From Mesostigma viride (Eukaryota > Streptophyta > Mesostigmatophyceae > Mesostigmatales > Mesostigmataceae): a stretch of DNA of 64,000 nt. The stretch lies in NCBI GenBank assembly GCA_009746045.1, contig RPFO01000027.1, positions 1,636,696 through 1,700,695 of the forward strand, given 5' to 3'. This document shows, in pieces, positions 19,901 to 29,819 of this stretch (its first letter is position 1; each line of letters begins with the position of its first letter). The translations under genes were made by a program, and so were the position numbers. The notes under the pieces are model-generated. The model ran no database searches and was not told the DNA's origin. It worked only from the letters and a program-made list of their open reading frames with translations.

Positions 19901-22900
19901 CCCTCCCTCCCTCCCTCCCTCCCTCCCTCCCTCCCTCCCTCCCTCCCTCCTCCCTCCCTCCCTCCCTCCCTCCCTCCCTCCCTCCCTCCCTCCTCCCTCC
20001 CTCCCTCCTCCTCCCTCCCTCCCTCCCTCCCTCCCTCCCTCCCTCCCTCCCTCCCTCCTCCTCCCTCCTCCCTCCCTCCTCCTCCCTCCCTCCCTCCTCC
20101 TCCCTCCCTCCCTCCCTCCTCCCTCCCTCCCTCCCTCCCTCCTCCCTCCCTCCCTCCCTCCCTCCCTCCCTCCCTCCCTCCCTCCCTCCCTCCCTCCCTC
20201 CCTCCCTCCCTCCCTCCCTCCCTCCCTCCCTCCCTCCCTCCCTCCCTCCCTCCCTCCCTCCCTCCTCCCTCCCTCCCTCCCTCCCTCCCTCCCTCCTCCC
20301 TCCCTCCCTCCCTCCCTCCCTCCCTCCCTCCCTCCCTCCCTCCCTCCCTCCCTCCTCCCTCCCTCCCTCCCTCCCTCCCTCCCTCCCTCCTCCCTCCCTC
20401 CCTCCCTCCCTCCCTCCCTCCCTCCCTCCCTCCCTCCCTCCCTCCCTCCCTCCCTCCCTCCCTCCCTCCCTCCCTCCCTCCCTCCCTCCCTCCCTCCCTC
20501 CCTCCTCCCTCCTCCCTCCCTCCCTCCCTCCCTCCCTCCCTCCCTCCCCCCTCCCTCCCTCCCTCCCTCCCTCCCTCCCTCCCTCCCTCCCTCCCTCCCT
20601 CCCTCCCTCCCTCCCTCCCTCCCTCCCTCCCTCCCTCCCTCCTCCTTCCTTCCTTCCTTCCTTCCTTCCTTCCTTCCTTCCTTCCTTCCTTCCTTCCTTC
20701 CTTCCTTCCTTCCTTCCTTTCTTCACCAATTTCATCGTGTTGTATTTGCCTGTTTTCTCACTTGATCTCTGGGACCCTGCCAGGTGCTGCGGGAATTCTA
20801 TCAACGCGAGCACGTGGACATCGGCCCCCCTCGGCCGCTGTCCACCGGGGAAACCTTCGCCGAGCTGTGTGCGCGGCTGCAGAAAGGTGCGCGCTCTACA
20901 TCGATGCACACTGCGCCGTCTTGCTATGCAATAGGCACGCGCTGAAATACGTCCAGATTTCTAACAGGCATGCACCCGACATTGGATGGAAGGTGACGCG
21001 ACGTTTGGAGCCCCGAGCATGCTTGGTGCACTTGACATTCGATCCGATAACAAGCAGCCTGGGACTCTCGGGAGGGCAATGGATGGGTGCGGTTCTCGGG
21101 TCCATGGACGGAGGGAATCGAAAAGCTATCGCTTGCGAGAGCTAGCGACTCGTTTGCCTGAAGGAATGGCAACTTGAGGAGGGAAGCAACTTGACGAGCT
21201 AGAGCCAGCGCAGTACTTAAAATGCATTTGCCGTAAAAAGTTAGTTGTCTTTGGGGGCGTGTGCATCAGGTTCCCGACTGAAGGAAAGGGAGGGGTATTC
21301 CTAGTAAGCAGTTTCAATGGGGTAACCATTACGATGTTGTGAGGGAAGTTGAGCAGCTTATGTGTGCTAATGCCAGCACACGCACTCCGACCCCTCCATG
21401 CCATTCATAGTCCATCATCTTCTCACCCCCTACTTTGTTTACAGGCTTTGCTTGCAGTCTTTGCTTGTACTTGATCATCTTCTCATCCCCCTGCCTTGCT
21501 TATAGGCTTTGCTTATAGTTCATGATCTTCCTCCCCCCCCCACTTTGCTTGACAAACTATAAGCAAGACATAGTTTATCATTACAAATATAGGTTATGCT
21601 GTTTCTCTTCCTCCCACTTTGCTTGGCAAATATCGCGTGTGTTTTGTAGGTGCCTTCATGCTGCTCATCTTCTGCATTTGCTCTGAATTTTTCCTTTCCC
21701 TCTTTCTGGCTCTGCTTCCTCCGGTCACCGATTGCTTCCCTTATCAAAGCCCTCGCTACTGCTTCAATCTTCAAAGCCCTCCCTATTTTGGTGCTCTGTC
21801 TGTTTCTGTCTTTCCTTGGCCCCCATTGGTGGATACTCCTCTTCCCCTGCCCCCGCTGGTGGATGCGCTTGAGTTAGTATGGATGCATGCACTTAAGAGC
21901 AAGCGAGGCCCCCCGCCCTCCGCCCCCTGACTGCTCTTTCTTGTGTATGCGCTCCCCCTGGACGTGCTCTGCTTTCGCCCCCCCCCATTTCCATCCCCTT
22001 TCACCCCCCCCATCTCCATCCCCTTTCACCCCCCCCATTTCCATCCCCTTTCACCCCCCCCATCTCCATCCCCTTTCACCCCCCCCATTTCCATCCCCTT
22101 TCACCCCCCCCCATCTCCATCCCCTTTCACCCCCCCATTTCCATCCCCTTTCACCCCCCCATTTCCATCCCCTTTCACCCCCCCATTTCCATCCCCTTTC
22201 ACCCCCCCATTTCCATCTCCTTTCACCCCCCCCATCTCCATCCCCTTTCACCCCCCCATTTCCATCCCCTTTCACCCCCCCATTTCCATCCCCTTTCACC
22301 CCCCCCATTTCTATCCCCTTTCACCCCCCCCATTTCCATCCCCTTTCACCCCCCTATCTCCATCCCCTTTCACCCCCCCATTTCCATCCCCTTTCACCCC
22401 CCCCATTTTTATCCCCTTTCGCCCCCCCCTTACCATCCCCTTTCACCCCCCCATTTCCATCCCCTTTCACCCCCCCATTTCCATCCCCTTTCACCCCCCC
22501 ATTTCCATCCCCTTTCACCCCCCCATTTCCATCCCCTTTCACCCCCCCATTTCCATCCCCTTTCACCCCCCCATCTCCATCCCCTTTCACCCCCCCCCAT
22601 CTCCATCCCCTTTCCCCCCGTCTCCTTCATCCTGGCTGCGCGCAGGCTTGGAGTCGTTCGCGGAACAACCCCCGTTCACAATACAGCGGCTCTGCGAGGT
22701 ACATGTCACCAGTATGGTATTGTATGCCAGTATAGGATGGGAGGCCACATTCTAAATAACACACATTCTAAACAACATCAAAATATCTAAGGCTGCGGTG
22801 CTTTGTAATACAGCGGCTATGCAAGGTATGTGTCACCAGCATGGTATATCCTACTACAGTATATCATACTACAGTATATTCTACTACAATATACCATACT

Positions 22901-25900
22901 ACAGTATACCATACTACAGTATACCATACTACAGTATATCATACTGCAGTATATCAGACTGCAGTATACCATGCTACATTATATCATACTACAGTATATC
23001 ATCCTGCAGTATATCATACTACAGTATGACATACTACATTATATTATACTGCAGTATACCATACTACAGTATATCATCCTGCAGTATACCATACTACAGT
23101 ATGACATACTACAGTATATTATACTGCAGTATACCATACCACAGTACATCATACTGTGGTCAAGGCGCAAGGTGCGGTCTCTGGTATTGGGGCGGCCCTC
23201 GGGGTACGTTCAACGGTAGGGTATGTCATGCTGTAGTATGGTATACTGTAGTACGATATACTGTAGTAGGATATACTGTAGTTAAACTGCGAGGTGTGTT
23301 ATCTGGGATGGGGCGGCTTGGCGAGGTAAAGAGTATCATGTTCTTATTGTGTTAAGATTAGAAGAAAGGATGGGAATTTTTTTGACCGGGCATTTTGGGG
23401 GGGGGATATTTTTTTCAACCCGCAATTTTTTTTTGCTTTTTTGTTTTACCCACACTTATATTATTTTGTGCATATGTTCCCAATGCCACCCACATACATC
23501 TTTCTCACTTACATCTTTCTTCATGATTGTTTTGACGTCCACTTGTTCTGGCATCTAGTTCTTTTGTTTGACATCTTCTTCCCTTGTTCTGGCATCCGCT
23601 TCACTTGCTTTGAGATCTTCTTCCCTATTTCGGAACGTCGCCCCGCTCCTGACCCCGCCCATGATGTCATGGCTCGATATAGATCAATCATTATGCGCAC
23701 AACGTGCACAATTGTCAGGCGCTATGCCACGGCACACTGGCGATAATGCTATGCAACGTCACCCTGGTGATAGTGCTATGCAACGTCACACTGATGGTCA
23801 TGCAATGCCACAGCTCTCTGGCGGTCATGCAATGATTTTTTGGCTAGTTCCCCGGTTTGCAGAAGGGGTCTAATGCGATGCCAACGTCCCAATGATCACG
23901 AGGTTTAGCTTCTAATGCATCGAATTTCACCCCCGCGATCATGCTTCTTCCATTTGCTGATGATGCCCCTCACGCTGGCTGACTATGCCTCTGGTACTCG
24001 CTGATGATGCTACTCGCGCTTGCTTATGATGCTTCTTGCATCTACAATCTCACCCTGATGGTAATGGTTTACGTTGGACGCCACCCACCCGTCGCCGCAG
24101 GTGCTTGTCACATGCCACTCGTGCTACCGGGTGTTTGAGAAGCTGGTCCTCGCGATCGAAAAGGTGGGGCCATACAATGCATACAGGAGTGGGGAGGCAT
24201 GGGGGGGAGAGCCATACCATACCAGGGGGGTGCCTCACAAAACCGTAGTGTGTACAGGAGTGCAGGGTGGCGGTGATGATGGTGATGGGGCGCCTTGGTT
24301 AGTGAGAGGCGGGGGGTGGGGTGGGGGGGTGATTGTACATGCCATTATTGTTTGAGAAGCTTATTCTCTCGATGAAAAAGGTGAGCCCATGACATGGGAT
24401 GGAGGAGCACATGCCCGCCCGCCCGCCCGCCTGTGACATGTGAATGGCTGAGACAGGGAGGAAAAGGAGCATCCTTGGTGTTCTGGAAGTTGGGGGGGTT
24501 GAGTTCATTTGTCGTGGTGTTTGGGAGGCTTGTTCTCACAATTTATTTGGTGAGCCCATGACATGTGGTTGAGAAATTAAGAGTTGAGAAAGGGACGAAA
24601 GGGACCTTTCTTGCTTATGGGAAGTTTGTTCTTACAGCCTGTTCTTACCATGGATCTGTACTTGAAAAATAGCTTATGACACGTGATAGAGGAGGTATTA
24701 AGGGGTTGGGATGTACGCGTGTGACTTCCTCTTTCATTTGGGGGGGGGGCAGTGCTTTTAGTAACGGTTCGCGTGCGTCAGCCGCTGACGCGTCAGTGTC
24801 TGACGCGTCAGACTTATTCGTCCGCGCGTCAGACAGCTGACGCGTAAATTTTGGCTCTGCGTCAGTCGACTGACGCGTAAATTTTGTCTGCACGTCAGTC
24901 GTCTGACGCGTAAATTCAGGCAGCACGTCAGTACTTATGGGCACCGAGTCTATGCGTCTGGCAGGGTCAATATATAGTGGGTACCTACTAATGTACTGAA
25001 GTCCACTGAAATGCTAACTTCGTACTGGATATCTACGAATTCAAGTTCACCAGTTCAGGTCTGTTCGTTGATATGCTTCAAGATTCTAGGCCGTTATCAT
25101 GCCCATGCCAGACCCGCCGGCCCTAGCCTGCTTGGTGGCGAGAGTGACGAGAGTTCTAGACGAATGTAAAGTTGTAACCCAGGACGACTGGCAATGGTCG
25201 ATGTCTCGATGATGGCAAAGGTTTTAGGAATATGATTGATGAGCTGATTGATGAAGCGTTGCTAGGTTGCCTGATTTACATATTGCTTTGAATCGAATTC
25301 CAGGTGTGTTTATTAACGCTGTAGATTTGTTTGCATAAGAAAGAAGTCTGTCCATTACTAGATGCGCAGGGAAATTTCGGGCCGGGTCAGTAATATTGTA
25401 TAAACATTTAACAACGTTAATGGTTTAGTCCGATAGTCAACTAGCAAAGTTAGCGACCTGGGGGTTGGAAGTTTTTGGGTGAAGGGATGGCGCCGGAAGG
25501 AATACTGGGAAAAATTAAATCTGGGGGGATTGCAGCTTTTTTCATGCCGAAACAGGCCGCCGACATGGCCAAAGCGCCTGCGCCTGGTCCGCGTGCCATT
25601 GTTGGCGTAGGCCAGGCAGCCGACGCGCTGAACCGCAGCTAGAGGAAAAGGGGGAATGATAGCAATGCAGCCAGCAGTGCAGCAGCAGCATCGGCTGAGT
25701 CCGGCAATGCTGGTGAGCCCCCAGGCTGACGCGCCGCCAACGGCGGCAAGTCAGCCAGGCTGACGCGGACAAAAACCCTTACAAAAAGCACTGGGGGGGG
25801 TGACTTTCTTTGGGGGGGGTGGGGATTCATATCTATAGTGTTTCAAGGTTCCACAACAGCTGCTGCTCGTCTTACATGCGTAAATGCTGCCAACCACCGA

Positions 25901-27022
25901 TCAGTTTACTCCTCCCCCCTTTTTCCGTTCTGTCGCGTCATCTCTTTATTGCCTTTCCCCTGTCCCTTCCCTAGATATGTCTCTCTTTTGGCTGTACTAG
26001 AGTATACCACTCCTACCCGCTACATGTCCCTGTGTCCCTCGTCCCTTGACCTTCCCCACCCGCTAATCCTCGTCTCCAGCACCATGTCCAGTCCCCGACA
26101 GCCGCTGCTTGCCCTACTCCATCTGTGGTTGCTGTGCACCGCTCATCTGCTTTTTGTCTCCTTCCCCTTCAATAACCTCAATCTTTCACACCAGCTGCTT
26201 GTCCCCGGCAGCTTCCGTGGTCCCAACGGCTGCTGCTCTCTGTCACTTATTCTGCTGCTCATTCTGCTGCTCTCTGTCACTTTGAGCTGCTGCTCTCTTT
26301 CTCGTGTGTTCATCGTTTTTATTTGTACATCACTCACCTGGTTTGCCTCCCTTTCCCCCATCCCTGCCATATCCCCACCAGCTTCTCGTGCACTGCTCAC
26401 CCGCTTTTTTTTTTCCCCCCACCATCCAACCCCCAACTTTCATCTTCCCCACCAGCTGCTGCTCGTGTCTAGCACCGTGTCCGGCCCGCTCTGCACGACC
26501 GCGTCGCTTGACGACCTCCCCGTCAAGGCCGCCCCGCCGCCCCGCAAGCCCCTGGAGCACCCTGGCCTCGCCTCCGACGCTGGCATATCCATCCGCATCG
26601 TAGGCCCCTCGGACATCCTCTCCACGCTGGCGTCCGTGCGCGCCTCCGCCAACGACAACAGCGGGGCGATCTCTGAGGTTGTCGGCCAGGCGGCCACACC
26701 GCCGGACTCCATAGAGAAGTCGTCCGCGAACTGGGCGCGGGGCCTTCCGATGGAGGAAGGGGGCGGGCGGAGCGGGCATGGCCACGGGCATGAGCATGGA
26801 GATCCTATGGGGATGCATGAGAGGGGCAGCGGGGGGGATCAGCTCCCGCAGCCGATGATGATTGACAGCCGACTGGTCATGGATGGGAAGGGGGTATTGG
26901 GGGGGGGGGCGCGGTTTGATGGGGGCCCCAGCCCCGGGGGGTCGTCGTCGGGGGGTGGGATGTTGGATGATGTGGTCGCGATGGGGGTGGGGGGTGGGGT
27001 GGGCGGGTGGGGACGGCCATGA
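16952..27022 (+). CDS. PPP4R2: PPP4R2-like protein phosphatase 4 regulatory subunit 2 (7 exons, 329 aa)
   Basis: Exons 16952-17025, 17319-17399, 18716-18764, 20784-20886, 22646-22698, 24101-24163 and 26456-27022, all GT-AG with matching phases (total 990 nt with stop). The joined product reads [67 protein letters not shown] and [12 protein letters not shown], the diagnostic order of PPP4R2: a helix, TG...[17 protein letters not shown], then KL..AIEK...V. The C-terminal exon is low-complexity with a His/Gly and Gly-rich tail, as in the family's disordered acidic/variable tail. PPP4R2 targets the PP4 catalytic subunit to centrosomes, splicing factors and DNA-damage substrates. Exons are 49-103 nt except the first and last; introns hold very large repeats. 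The Met at 16952 is the only start joined in frame. Exon boundaries are inferred by eye. Confidence 0.82.
19137..20720. repeat. 1.6-kb tetranucleotide array in PPP4R2 intron 3
   Basis: Consecutive blocks: (ACTC)n 19137-19360; (CCCA)n ~19361-19553; (CCCT)n ~19573-20641, with frequent CCT slips; (CCTT)n ~20643-20720. Each block differs from the next by one base per unit. The minus strand is GGGA-rich and could fold into G-quadruplexes. Long open frames (LTHS, PPTH, LPPS) are artefacts. The array ends only ~60 bp before the exon-4 acceptor. Confidence 0.97.
20887..21975. other. First half of PPP4R2 intron 4; no separate gene
   Basis: Mixed sequence with CTTTGCTT...CTATAAGCA and TTGCTTGGCAAA-type imperfect repeats (21430-21640). 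The ORFs seen here are short and have no recognisable domain. Confidence 0.5.
21978..22612. repeat. 24-26-bp minisatellite (CCCCATTTCCATCCCCTTTCA type) in PPP4R2 intron 4
   Basis: About 26 units of a pyrimidine-rich 24-26-bp repeat, varying in C-run length, ending ~30 bp before the exon-5 acceptor at 22645. It effectively forms a giant polypyrimidine tract before the 3' splice site. Confidence 0.95.
22799..22850 (+). repeat. Decayed copy of the PPP4R2 exon-5 donor junction
   Basis: AATACAGCGGCTATGCAAGG followed by TATGTGTCACCAGCATGGTAT repeats exon 5's end plus intron start (AATACAGCGGCTCTGCGAGG, then TACATGTCACCAGTATGGTAT at 22679-22720) with a few substitutions, including the GT donor. A further weak trace (CTGCGAGGTGTGTT) occurs near 23286. 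Confidence 0.75.
22846..23290. repeat. 15-bp tandem repeat (TACTACAGTATACCA)
   Basis: About 20 units from 22846 to 23145 in PPP4R2 intron 5, then inverted-sense units (GTATACTGTAGTA) at 23230-23285. The word ACAGTAT/ATACTGT makes the array internally self-complementary. It starts directly where the decayed exon-5 junction copy ends. Confidence 0.9.
24345..24560 (+). repeat. Two decayed copies of the PPP4R2 exon-6 donor junction
   Basis: Exon 6 ends GTGTTTGAGAAGCTGGTCCT...GAAAAG then GTGGGGCCATAC (24131-24175). Copies: 24349-24395 (TTGTTTGAGAAGCTTATTCT...GAAAAAG, GTGAGCCCATGACATG) and 24516-24565 (GTGTTTGGGAGGCTTGTTCT..., GTGAGCCCATGACATGTGG). Spacing is ~218 then ~167 bp. Both keep a GTGAGC donor, better than the real GTGGGG. 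Confidence 0.75.
24770..24940. repeat. Cluster of palindromic TGACGCGTCA-type repeats
   Basis: CTGACGCGTCAGT-like palindromes recur about 8 times, several followed by AAATTTTG. Interspersed half-sites (GCGTCAGTCGACTGACGCG, GTCAGTCGTCTGACGCG) make nested inverted repeats able to form hairpins. In PPP4R2 intron 6; role unknown. Confidence 0.8.
25845..26455 (+). repeat. Degenerate copies of the PPP4R2 exon-7 acceptor junction
   Basis: The real acceptor is CCCCACCAG then CTGCTGCTCGTGTCTAGCAC (26447-26475). Look-alikes in the preceding intron: CCACAACAGCTGCTGCTCGTC (~25851), CTCGTCTCCAGCACCATGTC (~26068), CACACCAGCTGCTTGTCCCC (~26190), and CCCCACCAGCTTCTCGTGCA (~26384). All are pyrimidine-preceded AGs followed by exon-like sequence, so the exon/intron edge was duplicated repeatedly and has decayed. 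Confidence 0.6.
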
Positions 27023-27106
27023 GCGGTGCGGTTGAAATTGGCTCTGCGCCCCTGAAACTGCGACTCTGTGATGGTACTCCTGTGATGGTGCTACTAGGGT
27101 GGTACT

Positions 27107-27112
27107 AATAAA
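27107..27112 (+). promoter_or_regulatory. Possible poly(A) signal AATAAA after PPP4R2
   Basis: AATAAA lies 85 bp after the stop codon at 27022. Many algae use other signals, so this is only a candidate. Bases 27120-27680 show no gene. Confidence 0.3.
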
Positions 27113-27686
27113 GAAGACGTAGACGCAGGATGCCCGGTGCTACCAGGAAGACGTGACGCAGTCTACGTCATATATTGACTAGGATGGTGGTACTAGGATG
27201 GTGCCGTGTGGGCGGCTACCTTTTTTTTGTTTGAGAGACGGTTTGACTGCTGTGTGGGATGGATGTGATCTAGGTCGTAGTTGTACACAGGCTCCTTAGC
27301 GCCTGGCAGTGATGCGCAGGTATCAGCGCAGCGACTCAGTGGACGCTCATGAAGAAGACCTGATACAACTTCCTAATAGCTTCTAGTAGTTTCTAATAGA
27401 TAAATCACCTAAGTAGATGCGTGACTCTAGGTGGAGGTCACGGAGCACTATCAGTTTGCACGCTCGTAGGTCAGCTGATTTCAATTTTCAAAGTTTTTTA
27501 GGTTTTGCCCTCCATGAACTCCCAATGGAGGCACTTGTTTAATTATTATTCAATTAAATGTGGAATCTTCAGAAACCGGAGCAAACATCACCAGCGGTAG
27601 TCAACACTCATCTAGCAACATCTGTAGAGCCTATCCAACTGATGATATCATGCAGTTGACGTGCGACTGGGGCCGGACCCGATTGT

Positions 27687-28275
27687 AAAGATACTGGAAC
27701 GTCTCACGTTGCGAGACTGAACAAGTCTCGCGTGCAGACACGTGTGTAGTACTCCTACACACAGATCTCGAGTGATTTATCTAGTACCAAATCCGAAAGG
27801 CTTGCATCACTCCCCGGAAAGGAGAACTTTTGCGGATGACTGTAGGTGTAAGTTGGCGATGCCCTAGGATCCGGAGACGTCCGTCCTATAGTCAGCGAAA
27901 GTTGGTGCGAGAGGTCCCCAGTTCGATTCCGGTCGGATTCATTTGCAGATCACGTTTTTCCGCGTTTTCCGCGGACCGGCACTTATTCGTGCCTGATCAG
28001 AATACTGGAACGTTTCGAGACTCTCACGTGTCAAGACTGAACAAGTCTCAAGTGGACACGTGTGGAGTACTCCTACACACACAGATCTCGAATGATTTAT
28101 CTAGTGCAAAATCCGAATGGCTTGCATCACCGTCCCCGGAAAGGAGAACTTTTGCGGTTGGACTGTAGGTGTCAGCTGGCGATGCCTTAGGATCAGGAGA
28201 CGTCCGTCCTATAGTCAGTTGGTGCGAGAGGTCCCCAGTTCGATTCCGGCCTGGATTCATTTGCGGATCGCGTTT
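27687..28275. repeat. 311-bp two-copy tandem repeat ending in tRNA-like sequence (SINE-like)
   Basis: ATACTGGAACGT... starts at 27691 and again at 28002. Both copies carry GGAAAGGAGAACTTTTGCGG and end with GTCCGTCCTATAGTCAG...TTGGTGCGAGAGGTCCCC then AGTTCGATTCCGG (27878-27941; 28201-28259). The D-arm-like TAGTCAGTTGGT and T-arm-like AGTTCGATTCC resemble RNA polymerase III A and B boxes with the anticodon arm missing. Probably tRNA-derived repeats, not functional tRNA genes. CAGAATACTGGAACGTT recurs at 29045. Confidence 0.5.
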
Positions 28276-28304
28276 TCCGCGGACCGGCACTGAACGCAAA
28301 TGGT

Positions 28305-28530
28305 TTTCACCTTTAATTAATTAATTAATAGACACGTGACTGCGTCACGTGAGCATAAGTCCTCAGTGGGAGGGGAACATGGGATGGAATGGATTAATTA
28401 ATTAATTAATTAATTAATAGACACGTGACTGCATCACGTGAGCATAAGCCCTCAGTGGGAGGGGAACATGGGATGGAATGGATTAATTAATTAATTAATT
28501 AATAGACACGTGACTGCGTAGACACGATGG
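28305..28530 (-). repeat. Three stacked LINE 3' ends with (TTAA)n tails
   Basis: Three units of (TTAA)n followed by TAGACACGTGACTGCGTCACGTG, AGCATAAGTCCTCAGTGGGA and GGGGAACATGGGATGGAATGGA (hairpins at 28333-28351 and 28422-28440; third truncated at ~28518). Read on the minus strand, this is a LINE 3' UTR with a CACGTGAC/GTCACGTG stem-loop just before an AT-rich tail. Confidence 0.75.
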
Positions 28531-29280
28531 AATGGATGGTATAAGCTATCTAGGTCCTAGTTACAGGGGTGTGGGCACCGCGGCCCGAATCGCTATGAAT
28601 GCCATACTTGGTCACACGCGGAGCCCCCACAGACTTGGGGGTGGTCTCCTTCATCACTACTTGCCATCTATCCTTGCGCACCATCTGCCTCCATATTACA
28701 GACAAACCAGGAGGCTGCCCGGGGGTGAGCCCGTCACGTCTAGTGTAGCACATGTCCATGCCGAGTCTATCACGAAAAGGCCACGGGTGGCGGCCCTGCC
28801 GCGCGCGGCCGGGGGCACGCCAGGTGAGGACATATCGCCCAGGCTGGGCGGGCTTGGTGCCAGCTAGTCTATCTGATGTATCTACCTGATCTGTGCGGGC
28901 CAGGTGCCGCCCGGCTAGGCCCAGGCGCCTGTGCCTAATAATGTGGGAAACATTATTAGGGCAAATCAGCGTACAAATCCTCATTACTAATGTGCAAACC
29001 AAAGGGGATGTTAAGGTGTTCACCTTTGCGGCGTGCCAAATCAGAATACTGGAACGTTATGTACAATTTGACCTTTATTACATCACCACTAGGTGCTGAA
29101 GCCAAGGTCCACTGGAGTGCCTCAATGTCCCCTTTGGTTTGCACATTAGCAATGAGGATTTGTACGCTGATTGGCCATATTAAGTGAGATATTTGCCATA
29201 TGTTTCTCACATTCTAAGGCACAGGCGCCTGGGCCTAGCCAGGCACCTGGCCCGCACAGATCAGGTAGACACATTAATTC
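28530..29280 (-). mobile_element. LINE ORF2 C-terminal fragment with an inverted second copy
   Basis: Minus-strand 29023-28550 encodes HLARTDQVDTSDRLAGTKPA, PGRYVLTWRAPGRARQGRHP, LSVIWRQMVRKDRWQVVMKE. This matches the end of the ORF2 copy at 29837-30484 (HLARTNQVDTS.., PGRHLLTWAGPRDARRRKAR, LSVLWKKMMDKAKWAQVVE). Bases ~28875-29009 are repeated in inverted orientation at ~29127-29270 (46-bp core arms 28964-29009 / 29127-29172 differ at one or two bases). Inverted arrangement is typical of twin-primed LINE insertion. Confidence 0.65.
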
Positions 29281-29577
29281 ATTTATTCATTAACAGGTAA
29301 CAGCGTTACGCGAGCATAAGTCCTCAGTACAGTCGAGTGGGATGGGATGGGATGGAGCTAGCTATATCTAAGGCCTAGCTTGTTCTCACATTTTAAAAGA
29401 CTTTGTTTTCATATTTCTAAGACTTTGTTCTCACATGGCGTGCCCCAGGCCGCGCGTGGCAGGGCCGCCACCCATGGACTTTCCGGGAAATTAACTAGAC
29501 TCGTGTAAGGTTAGGTAATTAATTAATTAATTAATTAGACTCGTGCTCCCGTTGGGGAGTCACGGAGCATTAACCCC

Positions 29578-29798
29578 GATGGATGGATGGATGGATGGAT
29601 GGATGGATGGATGGATGGATGGATGGATGGATGGATGGATGGATGGATGGATGGATGGATGGATGGATGGATGGATGGATGGATGGATGGATGGATGGAT
29701 GGATGGATGGATGGATGGATGGATGGATGGATGGATGGATGGATGGATGGATGGATGGATGGATGGATGGATGGATGGATGGATGGATGGATGGATGG
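29578..29798. repeat. (ATGG)n tetranucleotide array, about 55 units
   Basis: A perfect (GATG)n run. In the minus orientation it lies just 3' of the RT-bearing LINE copy, so it may have grown from that copy's tail or target. The GWMD/HPSI ORFs are artefacts. Confidence 0.97.
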
Positions 29799-29819
29799 GT
29801 GCAAACAGTCCTACCGGTC

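Noticed and set aside
18972-20934. ORFs of 500-635 codons across the tetranucleotide array
   Set aside because: Repeat translations (LPPS, LTHS, GREG); they overlap a real exon in the wrong frame at the end.
21887-22755. Pro/Ser/Phe-rich ORFs of 270-282 codons
   Set aside because: Translations of the 24-26-bp minisatellite in intron 4.
25838-26455. The 394-codon open frame from 25838 as a single-exon gene
   Set aside because: Only the part from 26456 continues the PPP4R2 product in phase; upstream it is pyrimidine-rich intron with acceptor-like copies.
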